This document shows, piece after piece, positions 38,469-49,116 of a stretch of 64,000 nt of DNA. The stretch lies in the NCBI RefSeq assembly GCF_010389155.1, contig NC_057764.1, forward strand, positions 43,160,275 to 43,224,274, read 5' to 3'. A program made the translations under genes and the position numbers. Numbering within the stretch: position 1 is the first letter of the stretch; each line of letters opens with the position of its first letter. The notes under the pieces were generated by a model, which saw only the letters and a program-made list of their open reading frames with translations, searched no databases and was not told the origin of the DNA. This DNA is from Erigeron canadensis. Lineage: Eukaryota > Streptophyta > Magnoliopsida > Asterales > Asteraceae.

Positions 38469-39342
38469 TCTTAATCTTATCTTAATTTTAATATATATTA
38501 TAAGACAATTGAACTAATGATTAATTAACCAATTACATCGTTCGATTTCATCAAATTGACTTTTGATGATGTCATCATTTAGATAAACTACAAATTAAAA
38601 ATTATATAATCATTATCCAAATATGTTATTATATTGATATTTATATTAATTTGTAGAAAAAGTCTCATTAATTTATATTTTTTGTTTTCCATCAATAATT
38701 TACACTTTTTAGCCCTGAATACTTCATTTATATTTATTTTTAGCCATCAACTTGAGAGAATTTTTTAAAATTTACAATCATTTAATTAAACAAAAAAAAT
38801 TTAACATATGAAATATTTTCTACAAAAAATAATTTGAAAACCTAATGACTTATTAACAAATATTAGAAGAGTCCTAATCGTTATCAAATAATATAAAAAC
38901 AATCCTAATTGTTATCATATTATCATAGATCAAGTGATTGAAAATAAACATATGCGTGTTATGAACGTGCATCATGATTAAATACGTATACTTGAGTGTC
39001 AAGTACAATATCACAAATATGTTTATATTTTAATTCTTAATTATTTTTCTTATTAATATCACATCATGAGTATATCTGTTTCAAAATATTCTATAATAAA
39101 TAAATTATTATATATAGCATGTGCTTTGTGGAATGAGTACGACAAACAATTCCATCAATATGTCTAGGCTAATAATGACAGTGAGAAACCTATGATTATT
39201 GTACTACAATTTATAAAATATAACACTTAAAACTGTGTTTTTTTTTTAAATTGTAAGTTTTTATGACTTAAATGTATGAATATCTAATACTGTTAATATC
39301 ACAAATCTCGTGTCCAGTGTTGGACACGGGTCTAAAATCTAG
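38469..39342 (+). mobile_element. Helitron-like element (5' end approximate)
   Basis: The 3' end is clear: a hairpin CGTGTCC..GGACACG at 39309-39328, then GGTCTAAAATCTAG immediately before T. The 5' end is placed at a TCTTAAT following A near 38469-38481, where ATATATTATAAGACAATTG resembles other Helitron starts nearby. No ORF is visible. Confidence 0.5.
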
Positions 39343-39974
39343 TGATATAATTATTTGTTAATATTTATGGTGAAAAAAATTTAAATAAGAGGAAATTAAT
39401 ATTTAAAAACCTTATAATGGATTATTGATACTTGATAATAATAGTAATCGTATATGTTGTCGGATAGAATATCACCCTAGATGATAAAATTTGAAAAAAA
39501 AATGCAAATTGTTTTCAATTAATTAAATATTTTTGTATTAATTTGGCATTTTCCGTTAACGTTTACACAAAATACTCTCATGAATTTGGAGTACTCCTTA
39601 TCACTTATCACATTTGACAAGGATTTTTTGTGTCTCTATCTATTAAATTTAAATAATATTCGTCTAGAAGTAATTAACTGATTAAAAAATAAATTAGATA
39701 ACAAATGTTGATAAAATAAGAATCCGGTCATGCTGATTGATCGATGTCACTTCAAAGTATGATCATAATAAACTTAAACATGGATTATGTTCATATGACA
39801 ACATATTTTCTTGATATTCCGTTGACATATAACTATGGTTTCAACTTTTTTAATTTTTTAATTTTTTGAACAGCAGAGACTATGGTTCAAAATGATGTTC
39901 GTTTTTCATTGAAAATATTATATATTTTTATAATATTTGGATTTTATTTTTTTATTTTTTTTATAAAATTAGTT

Positions 39975-40150
39975 TCGATTCAGACGTGCTAGATGTAATT
40001 TAACTAGCGATTTGTTGGACCTCCAATCCCCTCCTCATGGAAAATACTATGAGATGAGAAACCCAATACTTGAACCCGAGACCTTAGGTAAAACTCACTT
40101 CCGGGGACAACATAGTGGATTTAGAAGATACCCCTAGCCGATCCACTTAA
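39975..40150 (-). mobile_element. SINE-like fragment, minus strand
   Basis: Read on the minus strand, a tRNA-like B-box region AGGTCTCGGGTTCAAGTATT is present (plus 40070-40090), as in plant tRNA-derived SINEs. Boundaries are unclear. Confidence 0.35.
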
Positions 40151-40592
40151 TTTGAATGCTAGTCTTGAAATCTAAACAATAAAATTACTACTCCTATATT
40201 ATCTTTATAGCGTTACCATTTTTACATTTGTATTACCGATAAAATCTATATATGACTTATGAAATATTGTTATCTATAATACATAAAATAAAGTTTATCT
40301 TTTCTAAGCCATAAAACATGTTAAATTAATCATCTATCTACCAATCTCTATCTCTATCTCTATATATAATAAAGGAGAATTATCTTCTAAAGTTATTTTT
40401 AGAAAAAGTATTATGTGGCATGTCTATATTTATTTTCAAAATGTTTTTATTTTATTTATGATGTAATATTTAGTATTGAACATTTTTAAAGATAAATAAC
40501 TCATTAAATACTTATTTTAAATTTCTAATTTTGATTGGAAATGTCTTATTATTTTTTATTAATGCAATAAGTATTTATAAATAAATATTATA

Positions 40593-40773
40593 CGAGCATG
40601 GTACCCGCACAATGCGGCGACAGTAGTGGGAAAGACGATCTACTTAATTAGAGATTTTGGTTAGTTACGTAAAGAAAAATAAAAACAAAAAAGTCCAAGG
40701 GTGCAATTAAGGTATTTCAAAGATAGAAAATATTTAATGTGGAAGTGGGATTTGCTTTATTAGGGAGTAGAGA
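40593..40773 (-). mobile_element. Non-autonomous Helitron, 181 bp, minus strand
   Basis: On the minus strand it starts TCTCTACTCCCTAATAAAGC after an A. It ends with CGCCGCATTGTGCGGGTACC, a short spacer and CTCG before T. The same tail occurs at 47526 and 59631, so these three form a family. Confidence 0.65.
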
Positions 40774-41039
40774 TTAGTCAGTTTAATATCTCCAAACCAG
40801 GTTATAATGTATTAAATAACAAAAGTTACATATATTTTTCTTTACATTTTATTTCAATTTAAAATATTATTTAAAATGTCCGGGTTAAACCCGAGTTGAT
40901 TAACTAGTAAACTAAAATAGGAGTGTAGCATCATTTAGTCGACATGTGGCATAATTCTTTAGGCGACACGTGTATTTTTTAAAAATATTTATTAATAAAT
41001 CTTTTATTTGGAATTAGAAATGAAATTGGATTTGAATCG

Positions 41040-41073
<34 letters not shown>

Positions 41074-41301
41074 CAACAAATTAAATTAGCTACACATCAT
41101 TAAGGTTTTTCAATATATCATTTTTGGGTTTTTTAATAGACATTGTTTATGACCAAATTGCCACATTCAAAGAGGTGATATACACTCTTAATTACATCTA
41201 CATATTCGGTAACAATTTTTCTATATGCATGGTAAGTTATATGTATTTGTTATATCTTTCTTTATTGTTTCATTCTTATTCTTTATCTTATTTGTTATCT
41301 A
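40774..41301. other. Intergenic AT-rich spacer with (TA)n
   Basis: It contains a (TA)n microsatellite at about 41042-41070 and no gene. GACACGTGT-type strings at 40960-40975 resemble interior sequence of nearby Helitrons. Confidence 0.4.
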
Positions 41302-41543
41302 TCAATATACTAAAACAACATTACAATATTTTTGATACGATATATGGCGTTTTCTTTTGACGATACGTGTCTTTTATTAAATTATAAGTCAAGTTCATCA
41401 TATTAAGTTCTTTTGAATTTTTAATCATATTATTACTTATACTTATCAACTAACCATATATAACTTTATGTAAAAATATAAGATTTTAATATTAATTGAT
41501 ACTAAAAAAGATAAAAATTGAATTTGGTTAGCATAAGAACTAA

Positions 41544-41821
41544 AGGCACGTTTGGTTCATGTAATGTTTTGGGAAGGAATGAAATTAAAAGAATTGGAAT
41601 TTGAAGGAATGTAATTTGACGGAATGTTTTTGGTTTTTTAAAAATTCAAGTGATGAAATGAATGAAATTCCTTCCTCCATCCCCAAGGAATGGAGATTCC
41701 ATCAAATGATGGAATGTTTACATTCCTATGGAACGAGATACCCTCTTCTTTGTGCAACCAAACGCACTAAGGAATGGAATTCAATTTCAATTCCATCAAA
41801 TTATGTGAACCAAACGCGACC
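41544..41821. mobile_element. Tourist-like MITE, 278 bp
   Basis: Ends AGGCACGTTTGGTTCA and TGAACCAAACGCGACC are inverted, and TAA flanks both sides (41541-41543 and 41822-41824). A 3-bp TWA duplication is the PIF/Harbinger signature. The interior is rich in GGAATGnAAT purine tracts and has no real gene. Confidence 0.65.
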
Positions 41822-41824
41822 TAA

Positions 41825-42164
41825 GGGGGTGTTTGGTATGATGAAATGGAAAGGGGAGAAAGATAATGGGAAAAACTTCTCTTGTTTGTTTGCAATGGAA
41901 AAAGGGAATGAGAAAGGAGAAAGGGGAATCGATTCCATTATCTCCATTCTCTACAAATTGTAGAGAATGGAAAACATTTTTTTTAAAAGATGTTATATGT
42001 AATAAATATATTATTATTTAAAATTTTATTTTTTTTATATATCTATTCTCTGTGGGTACTAAACAACGAAATTCATTCTCTTTCCAAATACTCATTCTCT
42101 TTCTCATTATTTTCATTCTCTATTACATTTTCATTCTCTATGATTCCTTCCTACCAAACACCCC
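41825..42164. mobile_element. Tourist-like MITE, 340 bp
   Basis: The left end GGGGGTGTTTGGT pairs with the right end ACCAAACACCCC. The left TAA is shared with the preceding MITE; the right flank is TTG, one or two changes away. It is homologous to 43289-43636: both carry CAAATACTCATTCTC and TCTCTATTACATTTTCA. Confidence 0.65.
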
Positions 42165-42667
42165 TTGAGGTTTAAGATATTTTAAAAAGATTTTTAGACA
42201 TATAGATTAAGAGGATTAACCATTACCTTTTTGTCTAGAGATAATTTTATCAATATCGTATCATTATATTTTAATATTTATTTAATAAATTTACAATACA
42301 ATAAAGTAAAAATCTCCATCCATCTATATATTTTCACATACAATCTATCTATATATATCTAGCTTTTATGATATTTTAATTATAAACTCATTGTTACAAT
42401 GTATATATATATTAATGATACCGTATATTACTTATATTTCACGATCCATACATCGGGTATTAAAACTAGTATTTTTAATATATTAATTATTTATTAATCT
42501 ACAAATATGCCGAAACGTGATTACAATTTGTAAAACGATACGCAACATGTTTTAGTATCAAAACTTTAGATTATGTGATATTATTACTAATATCAAAAAT
42601 GATATTATATATTGATAAATATATTTACGATATATGTTTTTAACTATTAGGTTATTATTGCATATTG

Positions 42668-42910
42668 GTGTTCCCTTGGTGACTAAAAGGTCTCAGGTTT
42701 GAATCCATATACAGTCAACTTTAAGATATAAGTAGTTATTTTATCAGGGTTTGACTTGGATATACTCATGGTTAAGTCTAAAAGGGCAGAGTTTACCCTT
42801 ATTAATCGTCGTGCTTTCGGACAGATTAGTAGAAGATTTTTCCTCATTGGGTATTTGAAATAGGCATTTTGACTTCGAGATTATTCTCTAACACGGACCC
42901 GGTTAAGACA
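42668..42910 (+). mobile_element. SINE-like sequence
   Basis: GGTGTTCCCTTGGTGACTAA followed by AGGTCTCAGGTTTGAATCC gives A- and B-box-like blocks at tRNA spacing. A further 200 bp of non-coding body follows (CGTCGTGCTTTCGGACAG). Ends not determined. Confidence 0.4.
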
Positions 42911-43288
42911 ACGTATGATAGACTTCTCGCTGTATAATCACGACACGGAGTTTCAAACAAAATTTACCCTTCAACAAAATAAAATAAAATAAAAAAATAG
43001 TAAAACTATAATACGTACATAGATGATGACCAAACCTATTACATCGTTTGGTTAAAAGTCATTGATGAAGACAAAAAGTGTACGTACGTAGTAAATTTAT
43101 GAAAATATCAAAGTTGAGTGGAGATTGTGGGTCTACTTTGATTTTATTAACCTTTTACAGCTGCCACCATGACTTCCGTACAACTGTTCCGTTTATTTTA
43201 ATGGAATCCATCATGTTAAATGCTATGAATTTGAAGTTTTACTTCTCCGCGGCTTATCATTATTGATTACTGTACCAGAAGAGTGTTA

Positions 43289-43636
43289 GGGGGTGTTTGT
43301 ACAAAATGGAAAGGGAGGAAAGGGAAAAGGAAAAATAAACACATCATATGTTTGGTTGTAATGAAGAATTAAAAATAGAATTGAGAAGTGGAAATTGATT
43401 TCATTTCATCCATTCTCTATAAATTGTAGATAATGGATGAGAATATAATTTTTTTTAATGATTTTATATGTATTAAATTTAATTATTATTTAAATTTTTT
43501 ATTTTTTATATATTAATTATCTATTTGTACCAAACGACGGAATCTATTATCTTTTCAAATACTCATTCTCGTTCACACTATATTTCTTCTCTATTACATT
43601 TTCAATCTCTTTAATTCACTCCTACCAAACACCCCC
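43289..43636. mobile_element. Tourist-like MITE, 348 bp
   Basis: Inverted ends GGGGGTGTTTG and CAAACACCCCC are flanked by a perfect TTA duplication (43286-43288 and 43637-43639). Same family as 41825-42164. Confidence 0.8.
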
Positions 43637-43639
43637 TTA

Positions 43640-44678
43640 GGATGTTGGAATCATCACCACCCATTACTCACTCACCACTCACTTCCAACCAATCACATTA
43701 TGCCACCTCAAATCCATCAATCACTCACCACTCACTACAATTTTAATTTTTATTTTTAAACTAAAATTTCCATTAAACATAAAACTATTAAATGACATTA
43801 AAAAAAAACATAAAAAAACATTACACAATTACTAAATAAAACATCAGATAATACTAAATAAAACATAATAAAACATTACATAATAAAATACGTAAACCTA
43901 ACACTCGGAATAGTCCGAATCCACAGTACTATCACCGTCGTTGCGGTGAATGTAGCGGTAGGGCTCAGGAGACCCGACAGCGTCGCCAGGTTGAGGAGAT
44001 ACGTACTCCTTCCCCGGGTCATAGTAGTAAGCTACATCCTGACCACCACTGACACTGCATTGCCAGAACAACCTGTGGTCTAGCGTGGATGTCAAAGTCG
44101 TAGAGGCGGTGGTAAGCTGGAAAATAACTTGATCCAACCAATCCATCTTCTACCGAAGATACACGACATACTCACTTTCGTTGGGGATACGAACCCGATT
44201 GGGACCTTCAAGTCAGTCGATCTCAGCTTGGTAAGCGGACTTGTTGTCAGACACGCTCTGAATGACGTTGTTGACTACAGATCGGGGTCTGTCGTCGTTA
44301 TTCATGTTTGTTTGCATCGTCATTTTAACATCCCACATAGTCATATTTTGATTGTTGTTTGCCATGTTTGAAGTTAAAAGTATGGATGAATGAATGGGTA
44401 AATGTGTAAAGATATGAATGTGTGAATATGAATGTGTATGTATGAATGAATGGGTAAAAGAGTGTTTAATTTGAAAAATGGGGATTATAAAAAAAAAGGA
44501 AAAAAAAGTAAATTTGAAACGGTCAAAAAGGGCTCCAACGATCACCTACGACTCAAGCTCCACGTGAGTGGAAGTTCCACCCGATTTTGACCACCCACGT
44601 GTGGACACCCATTGGCGGCGGTGTTCCATGTGTGGTTTCACCAACCACTCGCCCTTAATCCGGGTGATGCCAACGCCC
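43640..44678. mobile_element. Non-autonomous TIR element, ~1.04 kb, carrying unknown ORFs
   Basis: The ends are imperfectly inverted: GGATGTTGGAATCATC on the left against GGGCGTTGGCATCACC, read from the right. The flanks are TTA and ATA, which would fit a PIF/Harbinger-type insertion with one change. Two minus-strand open stretches lie inside: 43898-44146 (82 codons) and the part of 44213-44545 beginning at MANNNQN. Neither matches a protein I know. They could be remnants of a transposon accessory protein or of a captured host exon. Confidence 0.45.
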
Positions 44679-45479
44679 ATATATATTTTATTTCAATGAA
44701 TCGAGTTTAAACGTCAACTAGCAACTTAGAGGAATTTTTTATTTGCTTTTTTTATTTAACGAGAAAAAAAAAATCATTGCAGGATATATAAGTACAAGAT
44801 TATAAAAACAAATGGGCATAACCATTAATAAATGCCCTTATTATTACTCTGCTCAACATCTTATAAAAGCATTTTAAACTATGGTTGTTAATTGAACTTA
44901 ATAATATTAATTAACTTGTTTAGCTTGTAAAAGTTAAGGGTGTTTGAACGAGCGAAATACTAATCTCACAACTTCAATTTAGTGATACTAATCAAGTAGC
45001 ACCGAATATCGTCCGAGATGATGCGAATCAACTAAAATCGAAATTTCGTCTACTTTTTTGGGATTTATAAATTGCTATTGCAATTTACAATATTGGATAT
45101 TAACTTAATAAAAAAAATCAAATTTCTTTTTAAGATGATCCCAACTCGCAACAAATTCAAAAGGTAGCTTACAAGTTACATCTATACACGTCAATTTAGC
45201 AACATCATTATCTCTTATCTCATCCATTATCCTTCTATTATTGTTTTTAACCAACATAACTTCGTTACAACATAAAAAGCAAAAAACTAATGAAAGCATA
45301 GATATAGATACGATATATATAGGTGGGTTTTCCCCCTATGTTTATAAAGTTCCACGAACTATATATGGTATAAAACTAGATTTTAAACCCGTATAAATAT
45401 AGGAGAGTATATAAAAATTCCTGGGTGAACAAAACTTAAATAAGTTCTTGAGAAAGTCAAGCTATTAAAATAAAATTAA
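44679..45479. other. Intergenic, nothing recognised
   Basis: AT-rich DNA. The minus-strand open stretch 45105-45299 has no recognisable similarity. Confidence 0.4.
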
Positions 45480-46250
45480 AATTTTATTAAATTTCATTGT
45501 GTTTACATTAACTTTCGTTTAAATTTAATCGATCAATTTTGCTATTATGATATATTAGCTATTATTTTATTTTATTAGGTATATATTAAATTAATATATT
45601 AAAATTATTGGTAAAAGAGTCTTAATTGGCGATAAACAAAAGTCATTTAAGGAACTTGAGAGCTGTGATTGATCGATAAGTTATTAAAACAACTGTCTTT
45701 TAATATATGAAAACAAGTAAAAGTCAAAATTGAAAGCAAAAAAATCATGTTGTGAAAATCAACTGTCGTGATTAGTCGATAAGTTATTAGAATAACTGTC
45801 TTTTATTAGTATATAAAAAACTTAAACAAGTTGATGACAAAGTCGAACAATTAGAAATTTCATTAAACTTTATTGTATTTATATTAAATCCATTTATATT
45901 TAATTGATCAATTTTGCATTTATAAGATAAAACGTACTATTATGATATATATGAGTTATTATTTTATTCTATTGAGTATACATAATAACTTTATTATATT
46001 AGAATTATTGGTTAAAAAGTCTAAATTGGGAAAACAAAAAAGTGTAATTTAAAGTCAAAATTAAAATCAAAAGTCATTTTAAGGAACTTGATAACACTGA
46101 TTGGTCGTTAAGTTATTAGAACAACTTTCTTTTAATATATAAATAGATAATAAAAGTTAAAATTAAAAGCAAAAGTAAATTTGTGAAAATCGAGAGTTGT
46201 GATTAGTCGATAAGTTATTAACTATTGTAAATTTAGTATATAAATTTTTT
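45480..46250. repeat. Diverged direct duplication, ~430-bp period
   Basis: The block ending AAGTCATTTAAGGAACTTGA then GATTGATCGATAAGTTATTA (about 45640-45690) recurs at about 46070-46120 as TTTTAAGGAACTTGA then GATTGGTCGTTAAGTTATTA. Upstream similarity continues (TTAATCGATCAATTTTGC and TTAATTGATCAATTTTGC). Extra copies of the GTCGATAAGTTATTA motif occur near 45775 and 46200, and a relative at 47240. They probably derive from nested Helitron 5' ends. Confidence 0.5.
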
Positions 46251-46598
46251 TTAGAGAAAAATTGTGAAATGTTAATAGTCAATAAATGGTTAGGTACGAA
46301 TAAACACATCAGAAAAAATAGATCATGCATAACATACAGTTAGTTAACATAAATAATAAACAGATATATTTGATTAACTCTAACAATTGTGGATTGAATT
46401 CAAGAACACTGATAAACTAAAACCAAGTATGGATATCTTTATATAGTATGTACACAAATAACCTCAAAAGCCAAAAGTCGTAACTTTGCTTTTTATAATT
46501 ACGTTCGAATGGAGAAAAAAGAAAAACCAAAGTATTATTTTGGTTCCATTGTTTAGTCGACCTAGAATTCCAAAGCCAATCAATTTTGATTTCTATTA

Positions 46599-47071
46599 CT
46601 AGTCTTAATACCCGTACAATGTACGGATTGACTATAATTATATAAATCCGTCACTTATTAATTATGATGATTTTGGTTTGTGAATTTTGAATATAGGATT
46701 GAAAACCTTTAATTGTATTTTGTTCGAAAGGCTAATATGCCTAATAATTTAACTCATACATAAAAACACATTAAAAATTGAATTGATGAATATACGTGAT
46801 ATTAGAGACTGTTTTTGTGTGTACATCTATTAGTAATAATGAGTTTTATGATATAAATTAGAAACATAGTTTGAATAGGATTCTTAATATAGATAGAATT
46901 ATTATTTTTAAATATTATATTATACATATATTCGTATTAGATAAAGATTATTATCACTTATTTAAAAACTAACTAAATTTTATTTAATAAATTAAATGAC
47001 ACGTGTCGAGCAAGGATTACGCCACGTGTCGTATAAAGAAGTTTCTAATCTTGTTTTAGTATATTGGTAGA
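46599..47071 (-). mobile_element. Non-autonomous Helitron, 473 bp, minus strand
   Basis: On the minus strand it starts TCTACCAATATACTAAAACA after an A. It ends with hairpin CCGTACATTGTACGG, then GTATTAAGACTAG before T. All Helitron end rules are met. The interior holds two ACGTGTCG-type repeats at 46999-47033 and no ORF. Confidence 0.75.
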
Positions 47072-47525
47072 TATTTAGTCGGCCAGGTGGTTTTAAAAAA
47101 CATCAAGAGTTTGTATAAATTTTAGATTATTTTCTTAAAAGATACTCGTATTTAATTATTTAGAATAAGGGTTTAAATTGAAAATATTAAGATCTATAAA
47201 GATGACATCATCATTATTTAATTTGAATGAATTGAGAGTTATAATTGGTTAATAAGTTATTAGGTCAGTTGTCTTTTATTATATATAAAAATAAAAATAA
47301 AGATTGGATGATTAGTATATTTTAAAATTAATTTATATATGTCTTCAGCATGTATTATACGTTAGGGAATTGCTAGTAGGTGCCTGGGCGTTAGATGATT
47401 TGCATTAATTAACTTATAATTTATATATATATACACTTATACTATTTAATGAATTCAATTTAATCACTTGTACCAATTTTGCCCTTTCCCTACTATCTTA
47501 CACATTAATACCGATTTCATCCATA

Positions 47526-47804
47526 CGAGCATGGTACTCGCGCAATGCGGCGACGGTGGTGAGAAAGACGGTCTAGTGGTGTCGGTAATTGGTGGTGGTG
47601 ACGGTGTCATAGTGGTGTAGGTTTATGTTATTGTGATAGTAGAAATTTTTAGAAGATAAGGGTTTAAAGTGTTAATTAGTAAAATAAAAGTTGAGAGTGT
47701 AAGTAGAGAATAAAAAAGGAAATGTCCAAGGGCAATTTTAGTATTTCAAAGACAGAAATTACTAAAAATAAAAAGGGGTGTTTTGCTTTATAAGGGAATA
47801 GTAA
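47526..47804 (-). mobile_element. Non-autonomous Helitron nested in the MULE, 279 bp
   Basis: On the minus strand its 3' end is CGCATTGCGCGAGTACC, a short spacer and CTCG before T. Its 5' end reads TTACTATTCCCTTATAAAGC after A, so the canonical TC is TT here. Same family as 40593-40773 and 59631-59922. Confidence 0.6.
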
Positions 47805-48352
47805 TATGAATCTTTAATTTATAGAGGCTCTAAAATACAATATATTGAAAAATATATAAAATATATGTAATCTTTTATAACAATATTATACTACAAAATA
47901 TAGATACTTTAAAATACAGTATACTTTTCATTTTTTAACTTATATGATGGAATATCCTTTTAATTATATTGATTTGTGGTTATCTTTTAGCAAGAAACAT
48001 TGTCATTTGCATTTTATTCATTAAAATTAGTATCTTCATATTTTATTTTATTTTAGAACAACGATATCCGGACTGGATATCGTGGACCTATCCATTCCCC
48101 TCCCCCTGCCAAGCCCCTAAGTAAATCCAACGCAACGCCTAGAATATAGGCTAGTTACAACGTCCGAAATGAGATATAGATATACAACAAATATCTATCA
48201 TTTAATTTTGATGATTCCATACACTAAATGCATTTTTTGTTATCCCTCCCAAATTCATAGTTTTGTTCGGCTATAAAAATTGTGACATGTATTACTGGAG
48301 TTTCAAACACACCATTTTTTATGATTATTTGTCGGTTTTATTTTTGCAAAAT

Positions 48353-48622
48353 ATGAGTCAAAAAGTTAGTTTTGATTTAAATGAAATTCTTATAGAAGAA
48401 AATCTAGTTTTGATGAAATAACATTGTTTTTGATAAAGAGGAACAAAACTTGATAGAGATTTATAAACCTTTTGTTGGACAATGTTTTCCTAGTAAGGAT
48501 GAGGCTTTCGCGTTCTATTCGATTTTGTAAAGGCGTTGGTCATAACTCCACTACATGTTCACAAAGAGGAGAAGTTGAAGGTAACAATGATGTCACTTTA
48601 AAGCGGGCAGCCAAGAAAAAAA
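48353..48622 (+). pseudogene. Broken FAR1-like DNA-binding domain fragment
   Basis: Frame shifts and stops interrupt a coding remnant. After an opening MSQKVSFDLNE stretch with a stop, a second piece reads IYKPFVGQCFPSKDEAFAFY. A third, after one frame change, reads KGVGHNSTTCSQRGEVEG. PFVGQxFxSxDEAxxFY is the start of the FAR1/WRKY-GCM1-type zinc-binding domain found in FHY3/FAR1-related proteins and in MULE transposases. It lies between the MULE inverted ends. It is non-functional as it stands. Confidence 0.55.
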
Positions 48623-49116
48623 ATTATATTATAACGTGGTGATTTTATCCTATTTTCTCTATAAAATTGTAAGCAATTTAGTTTAAAAGTTAACGTCAAA
48701 TAAAACTATTGCGTGTTTTTTTCTAGTGTTTCTTGTGCTAAATAGAAGATACGAATCATCATTTTATACATGTGCTCACTTAATGATTTTTTTCTTTTAC
48801 TACTTATATTAATTTAAAATTTATTTAATCTGAAGAATTATTTAAAAATTACATACAAACGGACGAAATTGAGGCATGGTTATATAGGTGGATATCTTAT
48901 ATATTTTTCAATATATTGCATTTCACAGTCTCTCTAAATAAATTACAGATTCACACATGATGAAATCGGCTTAAATGTGTAATGTAATAAGGAAGGGCAA
49001 AATTGGTACAATCGATTACATTGAATTCATTAAATAGTAAAAGTCTATATAAATAGAAATTATAAGTTAATTAATATGAATAATCTAATGCCCCAAGGGC
49101 ACCTACCAGCAATTTC

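Larger units (their letters stand above)
41302..42469 (+). mobile_element. Helitron with two nested Tourist-like MITEs
   Basis: The start TCAATATACTAAAACAACAT directly follows an A. The end ATCGGGTATTAAAACTAG directly precedes a T, and its tail parallels the minus-strand element at 46599 (GGGTATTAAGACTAG). The Tourist-like elements 41544-41821 and 41825-42164 sit inside, so the Helitron itself is about 550 bp. No ORF is visible. Confidence 0.6.
47367..49116. mobile_element. Mutator-like element with ~150-bp inverted ends, ~1.75 kb
   Basis: 47367-47510 and 48965-49116 are long imperfect inverted repeats. Shared blocks in order are AATTGCTNGTAGGTGCC, TTAATTAACTTATAATTT, ACTATTTAATGAATTCAAT, TTGTACCAATTTTGCCCTT and TTACACATT. 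Long terminal repeats of this size are typical of plant MULEs. Inside are a nested Helitron (47526-47804) and a broken FAR1-like domain (48353-48622). FAR1/FHY3 proteins derive from MULE transposases, which supports the class. A 9-bp target duplication is not evident, so exact ends are uncertain. Confidence 0.65.
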
